A DNA stretch of 64,000 bases from the NCBI RefSeq assembly GCF_024807145.1, contig NZ_JANUCA010000004.1, positions 172,114-236,113 on the forward strand, given 5' to 3'. Shown piece after piece: positions 34,861-44,556 of this stretch; the stretch's first letter is position 1; each line of letters starts with the position of its first letter. Source of the stretch: Microbacterium sp. AK031 (GTDB lineage: Bacteria; Actinomycetota; Actinomycetes; Actinomycetales; Microbacteriaceae). A model generated the notes under the pieces. That model saw nothing but the letters and a program-made list of their open reading frames with translations. It did not search any database and was not told the origin of the DNA. A program made the translations under genes and the position numbers.

Positions 34861-35589
34861 TGAAGGCACTCACCTGGCAGGGCAAACGCAACGTGACGGT
34901 CGAACGGGTGGACGATCCGGTGATCGAGCAGCCGACGGATGCCATCATCACGGTGACGTCTTCTGCCATCTGCGGCTCCGACCTTCATCAGTACGAGTTG
35001 CTGGGTCCGTTCATCGACCGTGGAGACATCCTCGGCCACGAACCGATGGGGACGGTGGTGGACGTCGGGGCAGAGGTGGCGGAGCTGGCTGTCGGCGACC
35101 GCGTCGTGATCGCGTTCAACATCGCCTGCGGGCACTGCTTCATGTGCCGTGGCGGCCTGCAATCGCAGTGCGAGACCACGCAGGTCCGCGAATACGGTAG
35201 CGGTGCGGCACTTTTCGGTTATGCGAAGCTGTACGGCCAGATTCCCGGCGGGCAGGCGGAGTATCTCTGGGTGCCCCTCGCCGACTACAACCACATCGAT
35301 CGATCTCGTGCGCAGAGGCGGGACGGTGTCACTCAGCGGCGTCTATGCCGGGGACGCCGACATCCTGCCGATGAAGACGATGTTCGACAAGCAGCTGAAC
35401 CTGCGCATGGGTCAGTGCAACGTCAAACGCTGGGTGGATGAGATCATCCCGCTTGTCGAGGACCCCGCGGATCCGCTCGGCGTGCTCGACCTCGCCACGC
35501 ACCACGCGTCACTCGGCTCGGCACCGGATCTGTACGGAACGTTCCAGCGCAAAGAGGACGGCTGCATCAAGGTCGTATTGAACCCCTGA
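34861..35589 (+). pseudogene. Zinc-dependent alcohol dehydrogenase lacking its NAD-binding domain
   Basis: The N-terminal frame has the catalytic zinc site (SAICGSDLHQYE, GHEPMGTVV) and the structural-zinc cysteines (NIACGHCFMCRGG). After DYNHID at about 35300 the sequence changes frame and resumes at IDLVRRGGTVSLSGVY, then the normal C-terminus. Roughly 150 residues, including the whole Rossmann GxGxxG segment, are absent. The junction reads ATCGATCGATCTC, so the deletion may have joined short ATCGAT repeats. The gene keeps its start, stop and GTCAA-box. Confidence 0.85.
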
Positions 35590-35665
35590 CTGAACCCCCT
35601 GCCCGAGGGGATTCGGGAACCGGAGCCGACCGTCATCTCCTGATCAGTCGGTCTCCGCACCCGAC

Positions 35666-38068
35666 TCACTCGTCGCGCGGTCGTGCGGTCGATCGCCTCT
35701 GTGGAGGTCCAGTCGGCGACGGTGTGAAGTTCCAGTCGGCGACGGCGGGGATGTCGACGCCATGCTCGCGGGTGTGACGACGAGCATCCTCGCGCGCGGT
35801 CGCGAACGTGGCGCGAGCCTCCGAGGCGCTTTCGGCGAGCCCGGGTACGCGGTCGATCACGTCGATGGCGAGCCGATATCGGTCGATGTCGTTGAGCATG
35901 ACCATGTCGAACGGCGTCGTCGTGGTGCCGCGCTCGCGGTAGCCGTGCACGTGCAGGTTCTCATGACCGTTCCGCCTGTAAGTGAGGCGATGGATGAGTG
36001 CGGGATAGCCGTGGTACGCGAAGATGACCGGCCGGTGCGTCGTGAACAGCGCATCGAAGGCTGCGTCCTCCAGCCCTGCCGGATGTTGGTCCGGCGACTG
36101 GAGCGTCGCGAGGTCGACGACGTTGACGACGCGCACCTTCAGCTCCGGGATGCTGTCACGCAGCAGCTCTGCGGCGGCGATGACCTCCTGGGTGGGCACA
36201 TCGCCCGCGGCGGCGAGCACGACGTCGGGAGTCGCTGCCGGTCGTGTCGTCCCGGCCCACCCCAGCTCGCCGATCCCACGTAGAACGTGGTCACGGGCCT
36301 GGTCCAGGTTCAGCCATTGCGGCGCTGGCTTCTTGCCTGCGACGACGACGTTGATGCGGTCGGTGGCCTCGAGGCATTGCGTCATCGTCACCAGCAGAGT
36401 GTTCGCGTCGAACGGCAGATACACGCGCACGACTTCGACGCTCTTGTTGAGGACGAGGTCGATGAATCCCGGATCCTGATGTGTGAAGCCGTTGTGATCC
36501 TGCTGCCAGACATGGCTCGACAGCAGATATGTGAACGCGGGCAGCGGCTCGCGCCATGGAACGCCCGCGCTGGCCTCCAGCCACTTCGCGTGCTGATTGA
36601 ACATCGAGTCGACGATGTGGATGAATGCCTCATATGACGTGAACACACCGTGGCGGCCCGTGAGCGTGTACCCCTCGAGCCAGCCCTGGCATAGGTGCTC
36701 GCTGAGAACCTCCATCACGCGTCCGTGCGGAGCGAGGTGCTCATCCACCGCTTCCGTGTCGGCGTTCCACTGCTTCGCGGTCACGTCGAACACCGCAGCC
36801 AGACGGTTGGACTCGAGTTCGTCCGGGCTGAAGATGCGGAACGTCTCCGGGTTGCGCCCGATGACGTCGGCCAACCACGCTCCGAGGATCTGGGTCGCCC
36901 CGGCTTCGGCGCCGCCAGGAGATTCGACCGGAACCGCGTGGTCGGAGATACCCGGCAGATCCAGCCTTCTGCTGATCCTCCCGCCGTTCGCCTGCGGGAT
37001 CGCGCTCATCCGTCGGGCGCCCTTCGGCCCCCAACCCGCCGTCGCCTCGCGCGGCGCACCGGAGTCGTCGAACAGCTCCGTCGGTCGATACGAGCGCAGC
37101 CATTCCTCCAGCATCCGTCGGTGCCCGTCGTCATTGCGTACGTCGCTGAGCGGCACCTGGTGCGAGCGCCATGTTCCTTCGATGGGTGTGCCGTCGACCT
37201 CTTCCGGCCCGCTCCATCCCTTGGGAGAGCGGAGCACGATCATCGGCCATGGTCGGCGATCGCCGGTGAAGGCAGCAGCGCGCACTTGTTCGATACCGCT
37301 GAATGCACGATCCAGCGCCTCGGCGAATCGTGCGTGCACATCGGCCGTCGGCTCCGTCGCGGAGATCGTGACGAAGATCGGGTCGTAACCGTATCCGGTC
37401 ATGAGCGCGGCCAGCTCGTGTTCCGGTATCCGCGCGAGGAGCGTGGGGTTGGCGATCTTCCAGCCGTTGAGGTGCAGGACCGGCAGCACCATGCCGTCGC
37501 GACGCGGATCCAGAAATCTGCTGCCGTGCCATGCCGTCGCCAATGGCCCAGTCTCCGCTTCGCCGTCCCCGACCACGCACACCACGGTGAGGTCGGGATC
37601 GTCCAGGGCTGCACCGAAGGCGTGGGCGAGTGAATAGCCCAGCTCTCCGCCTTCCTGGATGGAGCCTGGGGTCTCCGGGGCGGTATGGCTCGGGACGCCG
37701 CCCGGGTAGGAGAACTGGTGGAACAGCTCACGCATGCCGGCAGCATCCCGTGTCACGTCGGTGTACAGCTCCGAGTACGTGCCGTCGAGCCAGGCGTTCG
37801 CATTCATCGCCGGCCCGCCATGCCCTGGTCCGGCGATGAACAGCACGGGCTCGTCGCGTTCGACGATCACCCGATTCACATGCGCATAGACAAGGTTGAG
37901 CCCTGGCACTGTTCCGAAGTGGCCCAGTAGCCGAGGCTTGATGTCATCCACAGACAGAGGGCGGGAAAGAGTCGCGTCATCCTGCAGGTAGATCTGCCCG
38001 ACGCTCAGGTAGTTCGCTGCCCTCCACCAGCGGTCGATCCGGTCGAGGGACTGCTCCGCCTCAGTCAT
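35666..38068 (-). CDS. xfp: Xylulose-5-phosphate/fructose-6-phosphate phosphoketolase
   Basis: The 800-residue thiamine-diphosphate enzyme splits xylulose-5-P or fructose-6-P into acetyl-P and a shorter sugar phosphate. Signatures are GPGHGGPAMNANAWLDG near residue 80, EGGELGYSLAHAFGA, the ThDP motif GDGEAETGP, and the C-terminal RDHVLRGIGELGW and HGYRERGTTTTPFDM blocks. The length is typical. It offers a carbon-saving or stress-linked bypass; no acetate kinase is adjacent. Confidence 0.95.
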   Translation of the reverse strand: MTEAEQSLDRIDRWWRAANYLSVGQIYLQDDATLSRPLSVDDIKPRLLGHFGTVPGLNLVYAHVNRVIVERDEPVLFIAGPGHGGPAMNANAWLDGTYSELYTDVTRDAAGMRELFHQFSYPGGVPSHTAPETPGSIQEGGELGYSLAHAFGAALDDPDLTVVCVVGDGEAETGPLATAWHGSRFLDPRRDGMVLPVLHLNGWKIANPTLLARIPEHELAALMTGYGYDPIFVTISATEPTADVHARFAEALDRAFSGIEQVRAAAFTGDRRPWPMIVLRSPKGWSGPEEVDGTPIEGTWRSHQVPLSDVRNDDGHRRMLEEWLRSYRPTELFDDSGAPREATAGWGPKGARRMSAIPQANGGRISRRLDLPGISDHAVPVESPGGAEAGATQILGAWLADVIGRNPETFRIFSPDELESNRLAAVFDVTAKQWNADTEAVDEHLAPHGRVMEVLSEHLCQGWLEGYTLTGRHGVFTSYEAFIHIVDSMFNQHAKWLEASAGVPWREPLPAFTYLLSSHVWQQDHNGFTHQDPGFIDLVLNKSVEVVRVYLPFDANTLLVTMTQCLEATDRINVVVAGKKPAPQWLNLDQARDHVLRGIGELGWAGTTRPAATPDVVLAAAGDVPTQEVIAAAELLRDSIPELKVRVVNVVDLATLQSPDQHPAGLEDAAFDALFTTHRPVIFAYHGYPALIHRLTYRRNGHENLHVHGYRERGTTTTPFDMVMLNDIDRYRLAIDVIDRVPGLAESASEARATFATAREDARRHTREHGVDIPAVADWNFTPSPTGPPQRRSTARPRDE

Positions 38069-38107
38069 GGGCGAGATCTCGTGCGGTTCCGCGGCATCCG
38101 GCAGCGC

Positions 38108-38281
38108 TCACGCCCGGCGCGGAGGTGGGTTCTGAGATTCTTTGGGGTCCGGCACTGCCGGCTTACCCTCGTCGACGCCGTCGGGTGTGATCGGGTCGAA
38201 CCCCGAGTCATCTTCCCTGGTCTCTTCGAGTGGCACGTCGGTGATCTGCTGTTCCTCGAGCGGGTCCCTCTGATCGGACAT
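38108..38281 (-). CDS. Small acidic protein (57 aa)
   Basis: MSDQRDPLEEQQITDVPLEE starts a 57-residue acidic, Pro-rich protein ending PPPRRA. The second of two adjacent ATGs was chosen, 6 bases after AAGGAG. A GTCAACCCCC box is 57 bases upstream. Composition matches the other short acidic proteins here. Function unknown. Confidence 0.65.
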   Translation of the reverse strand: MSDQRDPLEEQQITDVPLEETREDDSGFDPITPDGVDEGKPAVPDPKESQNPPPRRA

Positions 38282-38337
38282 CATGTGCTCCTTCCATCGG
38301 TCGACCCATCATGACGAGCGAGCCACGTGAGATGCCA

Positions 38338-38347
38338 GGGGGTTGAC
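38338..38347 (-). promoter_or_regulatory. GTCAA-box upstream of the 57-aa acidic protein
   Basis: GTCAACCCCC; the hexamer CATGAT begins 34 nt after the box start. Confidence 0.45.
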
Positions 38348-38406
38348 CGACGGACGAACTGCGCGTTATGCAGGCGAAGCGGCCGCTAGACGTGGGACGC
38401 ACGGAC

Positions 38407-38416
38407 GTCAAGCCCC
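38407..38416 (+). promoter_or_regulatory. GTCAA-box upstream of the iron-redox gene
   Basis: GTCAAGCCCC; the hexamer CATGCT begins 34 nt after the box start. Confidence 0.45.
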
Positions 38417-38474
38417 TCACTCTTTCTTCTCCCGCGGCAGCATGCTTGATCTCCCTTCAGGATCGGAGCCGTCC

Positions 38475-39536
38475 GTGTCACTCACCTACCCCTCGTCCGC
38501 TGAGCCCGTCGCGATCGGCATTTCTGATGCCGGATACACAGCACGCGGGCCTCTCAGCGATGCCGTGCTGCGCAGGCTCACTGGCGGAGAGGATACGGAT
38601 CACTGTGCACTCGCACGTCGGGTCGCAGACGAGACGCCCGACATCGCCCGCGACGATGACATCCAGGTCGCCCTGTTCACCCTCTACGCGTCGTCCTACG
38701 GCGCGATCGACGCATTCTCGCCGGATCTGGAATGGGACCCGCAGCTGATCGAGACGCGGCGCATTCTGGAAGCGCGATTCGAAAGCAGCATCCGAAGCGC
38801 CGTCGCGGTGCCGGAACTGCCGACGCCGACTGCGGATGCCGTCAGCCGAGCGCTCTTCGCACTCACGGGCGCTGATGCCGGCCCGAGCCTCTCGCGCTAC
38901 GTCGCGAAGAAGGCGACGCTGGAACAGGCGCGGGAGTTCCTGATGCAGCGTTCGATCTACACCCTTCACGAAGCCGACCCGCATTCCTGGGCCATCCCCC
39001 GCCTGCACGGGCGGGCCAAGGCTGCGCTCGTGGAGATCCAGTCCGACGAATACGGCGGCGGACGCCCTGATCGCATGCATGCCGCGATCTTCGCGGCCAC
39101 CATGCGCGGCGCCGGCCTCGACGACACGTACGGGGCCTACGTCGACGCGGTGCCGGCGCTCACGCTCGCCTCGCACAACATGATGTCGATGTTCGGCATC
39201 AACAGAAACCTCCTCGGAGCGATCGTCGGGCATCTCGCAGCGTTCGAGATGACCTCGTCGATCCCGAACCGCCTCTACGGCGACGGGATGCGCCGCCTCG
39301 GCTTCGGAGAAGACGTCACTGACTACTTCGACGAGCACGTCGAAGCAGATGCCGTGCATGAGCAGATCGCTGGGCGCGACCTGGCGGGTACGCTCGCCGA
39401 GGATCGCCCCGATCTGCTGCCGGACATCATGTTCGGAGCGGCAGCGTGCCTTGCTGTGGACGGATGGGTGGGCACCCACATTCTGGATGCATGGAGCAAC
39501 GGCGAGTCGTCCCTGCGCACGGAGGTGCGGGGATGA
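38475..39536 (+). CDS. Iron-containing redox enzyme (heme-oxygenase-like diiron fold)
   Basis: The 353-residue all-helical protein has the metal-ligand pattern of heme-oxygenase-like diiron enzymes: EIQSDEYGGGRPDRMHAAIF in the middle, then HLAAFEMTSSIPNR and a late DEHVEADAVHEQIA helix. The start is GTG with GGAG 6 bases upstream. The CDGSH gene overlaps its stop by 4 bases, so an electron-transfer partnership is likely. Members oxidise amino acids, fatty acids or aromatic compounds; this substrate is not known. Confidence 0.82.
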   Translation: MSLTYPSSAEPVAIGISDAGYTARGPLSDAVLRRLTGGEDTDHCALARRVADETPDIARDDDIQVALFTLYASSYGAIDAFSPDLEWDPQLIETRRILEARFESSIRSAVAVPELPTPTADAVSRALFALTGADAGPSLSRYVAKKATLEQAREFLMQRSIYTLHEADPHSWAIPRLHGRAKAALVEIQSDEYGGGRPDRMHAAIFAATMRGAGLDDTYGAYVDAVPALTLASHNMMSMFGINRNLLGAIVGHLAAFEMTSSIPNRLYGDGMRRLGFGEDVTDYFDEHVEADAVHEQIAGRDLAGTLAEDRPDLLPDIMFGAAACLAVDGWVGTHILDAWSNGESSLRTEVRG

Positions 39537-39733
39537 GCCGGGACAGAGCGACGATCACTCCGTATCCGGACGGGCCGCTGCTCGTACGCGGAGACATAGA
39601 CCTCGTCGCGGCAGACGGCGAGACGATCGAACGCCATCGTCGCACCGTCGCGCTGTGCCGATGCGGGTTGTCGACGATCAAGCCGTTCTGCGACGGCACG
39701 CACAAGGCCGCCGGGTTCCGCACCGAGGACTGA
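39533..39733 (+). CDS. CDGSH iron-sulfur protein
   Basis: The 66-residue protein carries the [2Fe-2S] motif C-x-C-x2-(S/T)-x3-P-x-C-D-G-x-H as CRCGLSTIKPFCDGTH near its C-terminus. The start ATGA overlaps the stop of the iron-redox gene. It is a probable redox partner or sensor for that enzyme. Confidence 0.92.
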   Translation: MSRDRATITPYPDGPLLVRGDIDLVAADGETIERHRRTVALCRCGLSTIKPFCDGTHKAAGFRTED

Positions 39734-39785
39734 TCGGCGTGCGCCTCGAAGCCGAGCGCGGCTGGGGTTGGTTCGGCACCGGCCC

Positions 39786-40599
39786 GTGACCGTCGGACAC
39801 GGTTCGAATGGGAAGGTACGAGGTGTGCTGATCGACACCAAGCTGTCTCGGCACGAAGCGATCGTGATCGCCGACGACGACGTCCGTTATGAGGGCGATG
39901 CGCTGGCATCGATCGTCGCTGATCTCACGTCAGCCGACCTGGTGAAACCGCAGAACTACTTCGCCCCAGCTCCATGGCGCGCCAGGTGGGACACAGCTCG
40001 CAGCCTGCTCAATCGCGCGTTGGGGTCTGAATATCCGGGCACCTATGCGCGGCGCCGGTCGACGATAACGGCGGCGGGAGGATACGACGCCGATGTCCCT
40101 GTTCGAGAACCTCGAGTTGGAGCGCACGGTGCAGGCGATCGGCGGCACGGTGCGCACCCGCGCGACCTGCTCATCGCGCGCCGTCCACCGAGCGTGGAGC
40201 ACTTTCTGTCGCAGCGTGTGCGTCAGGCCTACGACAGCTTCGCGCAACCCGGCAGGCTGCTGCTCGAAGCATCAGTCCTCCCGATCCTGATCTGCCTGCG
40301 GCGTCGGCCCGGCGCGATCGTGATGCTGGTGGTGCTGTCGATGGCTGTCGCCGAGTACGGCAGCCAGCGCGATCACGGATCGACGGTGTTCCCGCGGTCG
40401 AGCGTGTTCTGGATTCCGCTCTGGATCGCCGAGCGCAGCATTGCGACCCGGCTCGCTGTCGGGCTTCGAGCCCGAGGCGGCGTGCAGTACTGCGGCGGCC
40501 GGATCAGAAACGCCGCGAACCCGACCAGGGTGCTGCGACAGAGGCTGTCGGTACAGCGGGGCCATCGTAGTTCGGCCTGTTCCGGAAAGGAACTCTGAA
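39786..40599 (+). pseudogene. Family 2 glycosyltransferase remnant (truncated, at least two frameshifts)
   Basis: The first piece has the glycosyltransferase DxD region (AIVIADDDVRYEGDALASIV) and PQNYFAPAPWRARWDT. A frame change near 40088 gives SLFENLELERTVQAIGGTVRT, and another near 40147 returns to LLIARRPPSVEHFLSQRVRQ and a hydrophobic C-terminus (WIPLWIAERSIATRL). The N-terminal nucleotide-binding strand is missing. It lies immediately left of the island boundary. Confidence 0.75.
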
Positions 40600-40610
40600 C
40601 AGCCATTTAT

Positions 40611-40671
40611 GGCGGAGACGAGGGGATTTGAACCCCTGGACCCCTTGCGAGGTCTCCACCTTCGCAGGGTG
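40611..40671 (-). repeat. Left attachment repeat: 3' fragment of tRNA-Ser
   Basis: The fragment covers the anticodon loop to the discriminator base of tRNA-Ser plus 2 bases. It differs from the intact copy at one base in the anticodon loop. The 5' half is absent, so it is not a functional tRNA. Confidence 0.9.
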
Positions 40672-41094
40672 AAATTGCACTCTTGCCCGATCAATCAACT
40701 GCTGCCAATTCTACCGCAGAATCACGCTAATTAGTACACCTAATCAGGTCTTTTACACGGGCCCATTTCCCGCTCGCGAGGCACTCCACACACTCCAGAC
40801 TCGCTGAGAATCAACACCCTCGGGATGCTCGGGGACACCTGGGGGTCACCTGACAGCGCGCGGGCATGGACGCGTCTGAACGCCGCGAGTCCTCGCTGTA
40901 CGCCGTGGGCGAAGAGCCTTCTGTCTGTTGCGACGGCCCGCCTAAGCTCGTCATTGAGCGACGTCGAGAGCTGCGCGAATAATGCTGTCAGTGTCGATCT
41001 GGTGGTGGTGGTAGGTGTCATCGAGTTCACCAGATTGCCCAAATTTTGACACTCCGAGGTGCCGCGCCTGCACCTGAGTGATGCCGCTTAGGAA
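40672..41094. other. Left end of the island, no convincing gene
   Basis: A 100-codon minus-strand frame (40740-41042) is open but shows no recognisable domain or ribosome site. The 15-mer GGGGACACCTGGGGG at 40831-40845 also occurs at 62578-62592 near the right end and may be an integrase arm site. Confidence 0.5.
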
Positions 41095-43485
41095 CTAGGA
41101 GCTCACGGCAACCTGAGTCTGCTTGGACAGCCGCAACCAGGTTTCTACTACAGTGTCGGGGTTGAGTGACATCGATTCGATGCCCTGGGCAACGAGCCAT
41201 TCGGCTAGATCGGGATGATCACTTGGTCCTTGACCACAGATACCGACGTACTTCCCTGCACGGCGGCATGCTTCGATCGCCATCGACAGCATCTTCAACA
41301 CCGCTGGATCACGTTCGTCGAACGTCGCGGCGACAAGTCCGGAGTCACGGTCGAGGCCGAGGGTGAGCTGTGTCATATCGTTCGATCCGATCGAGAAGCC
41401 GTCGAAGTACTCGAGAAACTCGTCGGCGAGAACTGCATTCGATGGGAGTTCACACATCATGATGACGCGGAGCCCGTTCTCGCCACGACTCAGCCCGTTC
41501 TGACCGAGAAGTTCGATGACCGCATGGGCTTCTCCCACTGTGCGCACAAAGGGCACCATGATCTCGACATTTGTGAGACCCATTTCATCGCGAACGAAGC
41601 GAATTGCCTCGCATTCCATGTCGAAACATTCACGGAAGTCAGCCGAGATGTAACGAGATGCGCCGCGGTAACCGAGCATCGGGTTCTCTTCGTGGGGTTC
41701 GTACAGCTCTCCGCCGATGAGGTTTGCGTACTCGTTTGATTTGAAGTCCGAGAGGCGAACGATCACCGGTTCCGGAGCGAATGCCGCAGCGATCATGGAT
41801 ATGCCTTCGGCGACCCGCTTCACGAAGTAGTCGCGGGGCGATTCGTACGGTGCGATGCGCTCTGAGATCTCTGCCTGCAGCGCGACCGGCAATGTGTCGA
41901 ACTCAAGAAGCGCCCGCGGGTGAATCCCAATCTGACGGTTGATAACGAACTCGAGTCGAGCAAGCCCGACGCCCTTGTTGGGGAGCTTCGAGAAGGCGAA
42001 GGCTTGGTCAGGCGTGCCCACGTTGAGCATGATCTTGGTTGGGCTTTCGGGCATTTCGTCAAGACGCGTGATGACTTCTTCGAAGGTAAGAATCCCCTCG
42101 TAGATAAAGCCGTTGTCGCCCTCCGCGCATGACACGGTCACGCTCTGACCATCGTGTAATAACGTGGTGGCGTCGCCGGTGCCGACGACGGCAGGAATGC
42201 CGAGTTCCCGAGCGATGATCGCCGCGTGACACGTGCGGCCACCGCGGTTGGTGATGATGGCGGAAGCCTGCTTCATGATTGGTTCCCAGTCGGGGTCGGT
42301 CATGTCTGCAACGAGCACATCCCCCTTCTGAAACTCGCTCATCTGTGCGAGCGATGTCATCACACGCACGGGGCCCGCACCGATTTTCTGGCCAATCGCT
42401 CGACCGATGCTGATTGCGGTGCCCGGTTCTGCGAGTACAGATCTGCGCATGACGTTGCCATCGGTGCGCGACACCACCGTTTCGGGGCGCGCCTGCAGAA
42501 TGTAGAGCTGTCCGTCAATGCCGTCTTTGCCCCACTCGATGTCCATCGGGCGGGCGTAGTGATTTTCGATCACCAGCGCCTGGCGTCCCAGCTCTTCAAC
42601 TTCAGCATCCGAAATGCTGAACTGTGCTCGTTCGGCCAGCGCGACATCGGTGAACACGGTGCTCGCGCCGGCCTGCGTGCCGTCGGCGTAGACCATCTTG
42701 ATGGCCTTCTCACCGACCGAGCGCTTCAAAATCGCGGGACGCCCCGCGCGGAGTGCCGGCTTGTACGCGTAGAACTCGTCAGGATTGACCGCGCCCTGCA
42801 CGACCGCTTCGCCCAGGCCGTAAGAGCTAGTAACAAAGACAGCGCGGTCGAACCCCGACTCGGTGTCGACAGTGAACAAGACTCCGGATGCTCCGACATC
42901 GGAACGCACCATGCGCTGGATGCCGGCAGACAGCGCAACGTCATGGTGGTCAAAGCCGTGGTGCACCCGGTATGCGATGGCACGGTCGTTGTAGAGGGAA
43001 GCGAACACGCTGCGCACCGCTGTGAGGATGTTCTCTATCCCATTGATGTTCAGGAAGGTCTCTTGCTGACCTGCGAATGATGCGTCTGGAAGGTCTTCGG
43101 CCGTTGCGCTTGAACGCACTGCCCATGACACTGTGCCGGGCTCCGGGTCGCCCTGTACGAGTTCGGCATAGGCGGCACGCAGCTCGCCTTCGAACTGCGC
43201 CGGTAGCGGCTGCTGCTCGATCCATTCGCGCACGTTTGCACCGACGCGAGCAAGTTCTGCGACGTCACTGACGTCTAGAGCTTCTACAGTCGTGCGAATA
43301 CGGTCATACAGACCATCTGCGGCGAGAAACTCGCGGTACGCACCTGCGGTGGTGGCAAAACCTCCCGGCACCCGTACCCCAGCATCCGAGAGATTTGACA
43401 CCATCTCTCCGAGTGAGGCGTTCTTCCCACCAACCTGGGCAACATCGCCCATACCGATCTCGGTGAACCAGAGGATGTTCGTCAT
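41095..43485 (-). CDS. ppsA: Phosphoenolpyruvate synthase
   Basis: Converts pyruvate, ATP and water to PEP, AMP and phosphate. The 796-residue protein starts [15 protein letters not shown] with AGGAG upstream. It has the N-terminal ATP-grasp domain ([30 protein letters not shown]), the swivelling phosphohistidine domain [15 protein letters not shown], and the PEP barrel ending GICGQGPSD. The partner regulator gene lies just upstream in the same direction. Inside a sugar-acid catabolic island it would return pyruvate to gluconeogenesis. Confidence 0.95.
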   Translation of the reverse strand: MTNILWFTEIGMGDVAQVGGKNASLGEMVSNLSDAGVRVPGGFATTAGAYREFLAADGLYDRIRTTVEALDVSDVAELARVGANVREWIEQQPLPAQFEGELRAAYAELVQGDPEPGTVSWAVRSSATAEDLPDASFAGQQETFLNINGIENILTAVRSVFASLYNDRAIAYRVHHGFDHHDVALSAGIQRMVRSDVGASGVLFTVDTESGFDRAVFVTSSYGLGEAVVQGAVNPDEFYAYKPALRAGRPAILKRSVGEKAIKMVYADGTQAGASTVFTDVALAERAQFSISDAEVEELGRQALVIENHYARPMDIEWGKDGIDGQLYILQARPETVVSRTDGNVMRRSVLAEPGTAISIGRAIGQKIGAGPVRVMTSLAQMSEFQKGDVLVADMTDPDWEPIMKQASAIITNRGGRTCHAAIIARELGIPAVVGTGDATTLLHDGQSVTVSCAEGDNGFIYEGILTFEEVITRLDEMPESPTKIMLNVGTPDQAFAFSKLPNKGVGLARLEFVINRQIGIHPRALLEFDTLPVALQAEISERIAPYESPRDYFVKRVAEGISMIAAAFAPEPVIVRLSDFKSNEYANLIGGELYEPHEENPMLGYRGASRYISADFRECFDMECEAIRFVRDEMGLTNVEIMVPFVRTVGEAHAVIELLGQNGLSRGENGLRVIMMCELPSNAVLADEFLEYFDGFSIGSNDMTQLTLGLDRDSGLVAATFDERDPAVLKMLSMAIEACRRAGKYVGICGQGPSDHPDLAEWLVAQGIESMSLNPDTVVETWLRLSKQTQVAVSS

Positions 43486-43544
43486 GAGGACTCCTAAAGT
43501 GTTGTGCATTGTGTGCATGGGTGGTTCGCTGACGAAGCGATGGA

Positions 43545-44435
43545 TCAACTTCGTAGTCGCATGGACTGCATGATGACGGCCGACATCTCTTCGACAGATT
43601 TCGTCGACGAGTTGAGAAACGGCACGCGATTGCGGCGATAAAGATCTTCAGCTCGGCGCAACTCGAGCGTGCACTGCGCCAGACTCGAATACGTCGAGCT
43701 CGGCCGACGCTCGTGACGCACCTGACTCAGCCGCAATGGCGTAGTCGTCAGGCCGAAGCACTTGTCGACGTAACGAGAGACTGCGGCGGGCAATCCGTCG
43801 GCCGGATAGTCGTCATCGGTAAGCGGGTAGTTCGCCACCAAGAGCCCGTACTGAAGCGCGAGATACATGGTCGTCGGCGTCTTGCCGCAACGAGAGGGCG
43901 CGACGATAATGACGTCCGCAATGTCAAGAGCACGCATGCTCTGACCGTCATCGTGCTCGATCGCGTACTCCACGGCGCGCATCCGCGCGAAGTACCGCTC
44001 AATGTTTCCCACACCGTGGTACTGACCAAGTTGCTCTGACGCGGGACTACCCAGCGCATCTTCCAGCTCACGAAGGTGACCGCCTAGTAGGTCAATCACC
44101 ACCGCGCCGGACTCGCCGAGTTCGCGGAGGATCTCAGCTGACTTGACTGTTGCAAAGACCAGTGGTTCGGCACCAACAACTGTGGCTTTTCGCACATCTT
44201 GCGCCACGTTGTGGGCGCCCGCGATGGTGTCGACGAACGGAATCGTGTGCCGTCGAAACTCGACTCCAGGAAAGTTCGCCAGCAGGGCGCTACCGAGCGT
44301 CTCTGCGGTAATGCCGGTGCTGTCAGAGACGAAGTAGGCCGCCTGAAGCCCGCGCTTGCCGCGCAGGTCTGAACTGGTCGTTCGAGCTGAAGTCTCGATG
44401 TCGTTCTCCACTCCTTGAGTCACTACCTGACTCAA
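43545..44435 (-). CDS. ppsR: PEP synthase regulatory kinase/pyrophosphorylase (DUF299)
   Basis: Bifunctional regulator that phosphorylates a threonine of PEP synthase with ADP and removes it with phosphate. The 296-residue protein has [12 protein letters not shown] at the start of the fold and the family P-loop [15 protein letters not shown]. It is 59 bases upstream of ppsA, so both are likely co-transcribed. Its presence supports the ppsA annotation over pyruvate phosphate dikinase. Confidence 0.93.
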   Translation of the reverse strand: MSQVVTQGVENDIETSARTTSSDLRGKRGLQAAYFVSDSTGITAETLGSALLANFPGVEFRRHTIPFVDTIAGAHNVAQDVRKATVVGAEPLVFATVKSAEILRELGESGAVVIDLLGGHLRELEDALGSPASEQLGQYHGVGNIERYFARMRAVEYAIEHDDGQSMRALDIADVIIVAPSRCGKTPTTMYLALQYGLLVANYPLTDDDYPADGLPAAVSRYVDKCFGLTTTPLRLSQVRHERRPSSTYSSLAQCTLELRRAEDLYRRNRVPFLNSSTKSVEEMSAVIMQSMRLRS

Positions 44436-44513
44436 CGCTAGGAGAACTAGTTCGGTTTATTCATAGGTTTTCAAGGATAAGAACGGCAAATATTACGCCA
44501 AGAGTATGAAAAG

Positions 44514-44543
44514 GAGCCCGCGCACGATGCACGCGCGGGCCCC
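44514..44543 (-). terminator. Terminator after the FAH-hydrolase fragment
   Basis: GC-rich stem (GCCCGCGC / GCGCGGGC), followed on the minus strand by CTCCTTTTC. It lies 14 bases after the fragment stop. Confidence 0.6.
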
Positions 44544-44556
44544 AAAATGTCACTAC

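Noticed and set aside
17129..38347. GGGGTTGACA stretches read as -35 boxes on the opposite strand
   Set aside because: TTGACA-like cores looked promising, but most do not face a gene and lack a -10 at 16-18 nt. The reverse orientation faces a gene in every case.
40611..40706. tRNA-like sequence as a second functional tRNA-Ser
   Set aside because: Only the 3' part from the anticodon loop is present; the 5' half does not pair, so it is the left attachment repeat.
40740..41042. 100-codon frame at the left island end as a gene
   Set aside because: No ribosome site, no domain, and Arg/Ser-rich composition typical of chance frames; kept only as part of the region note.
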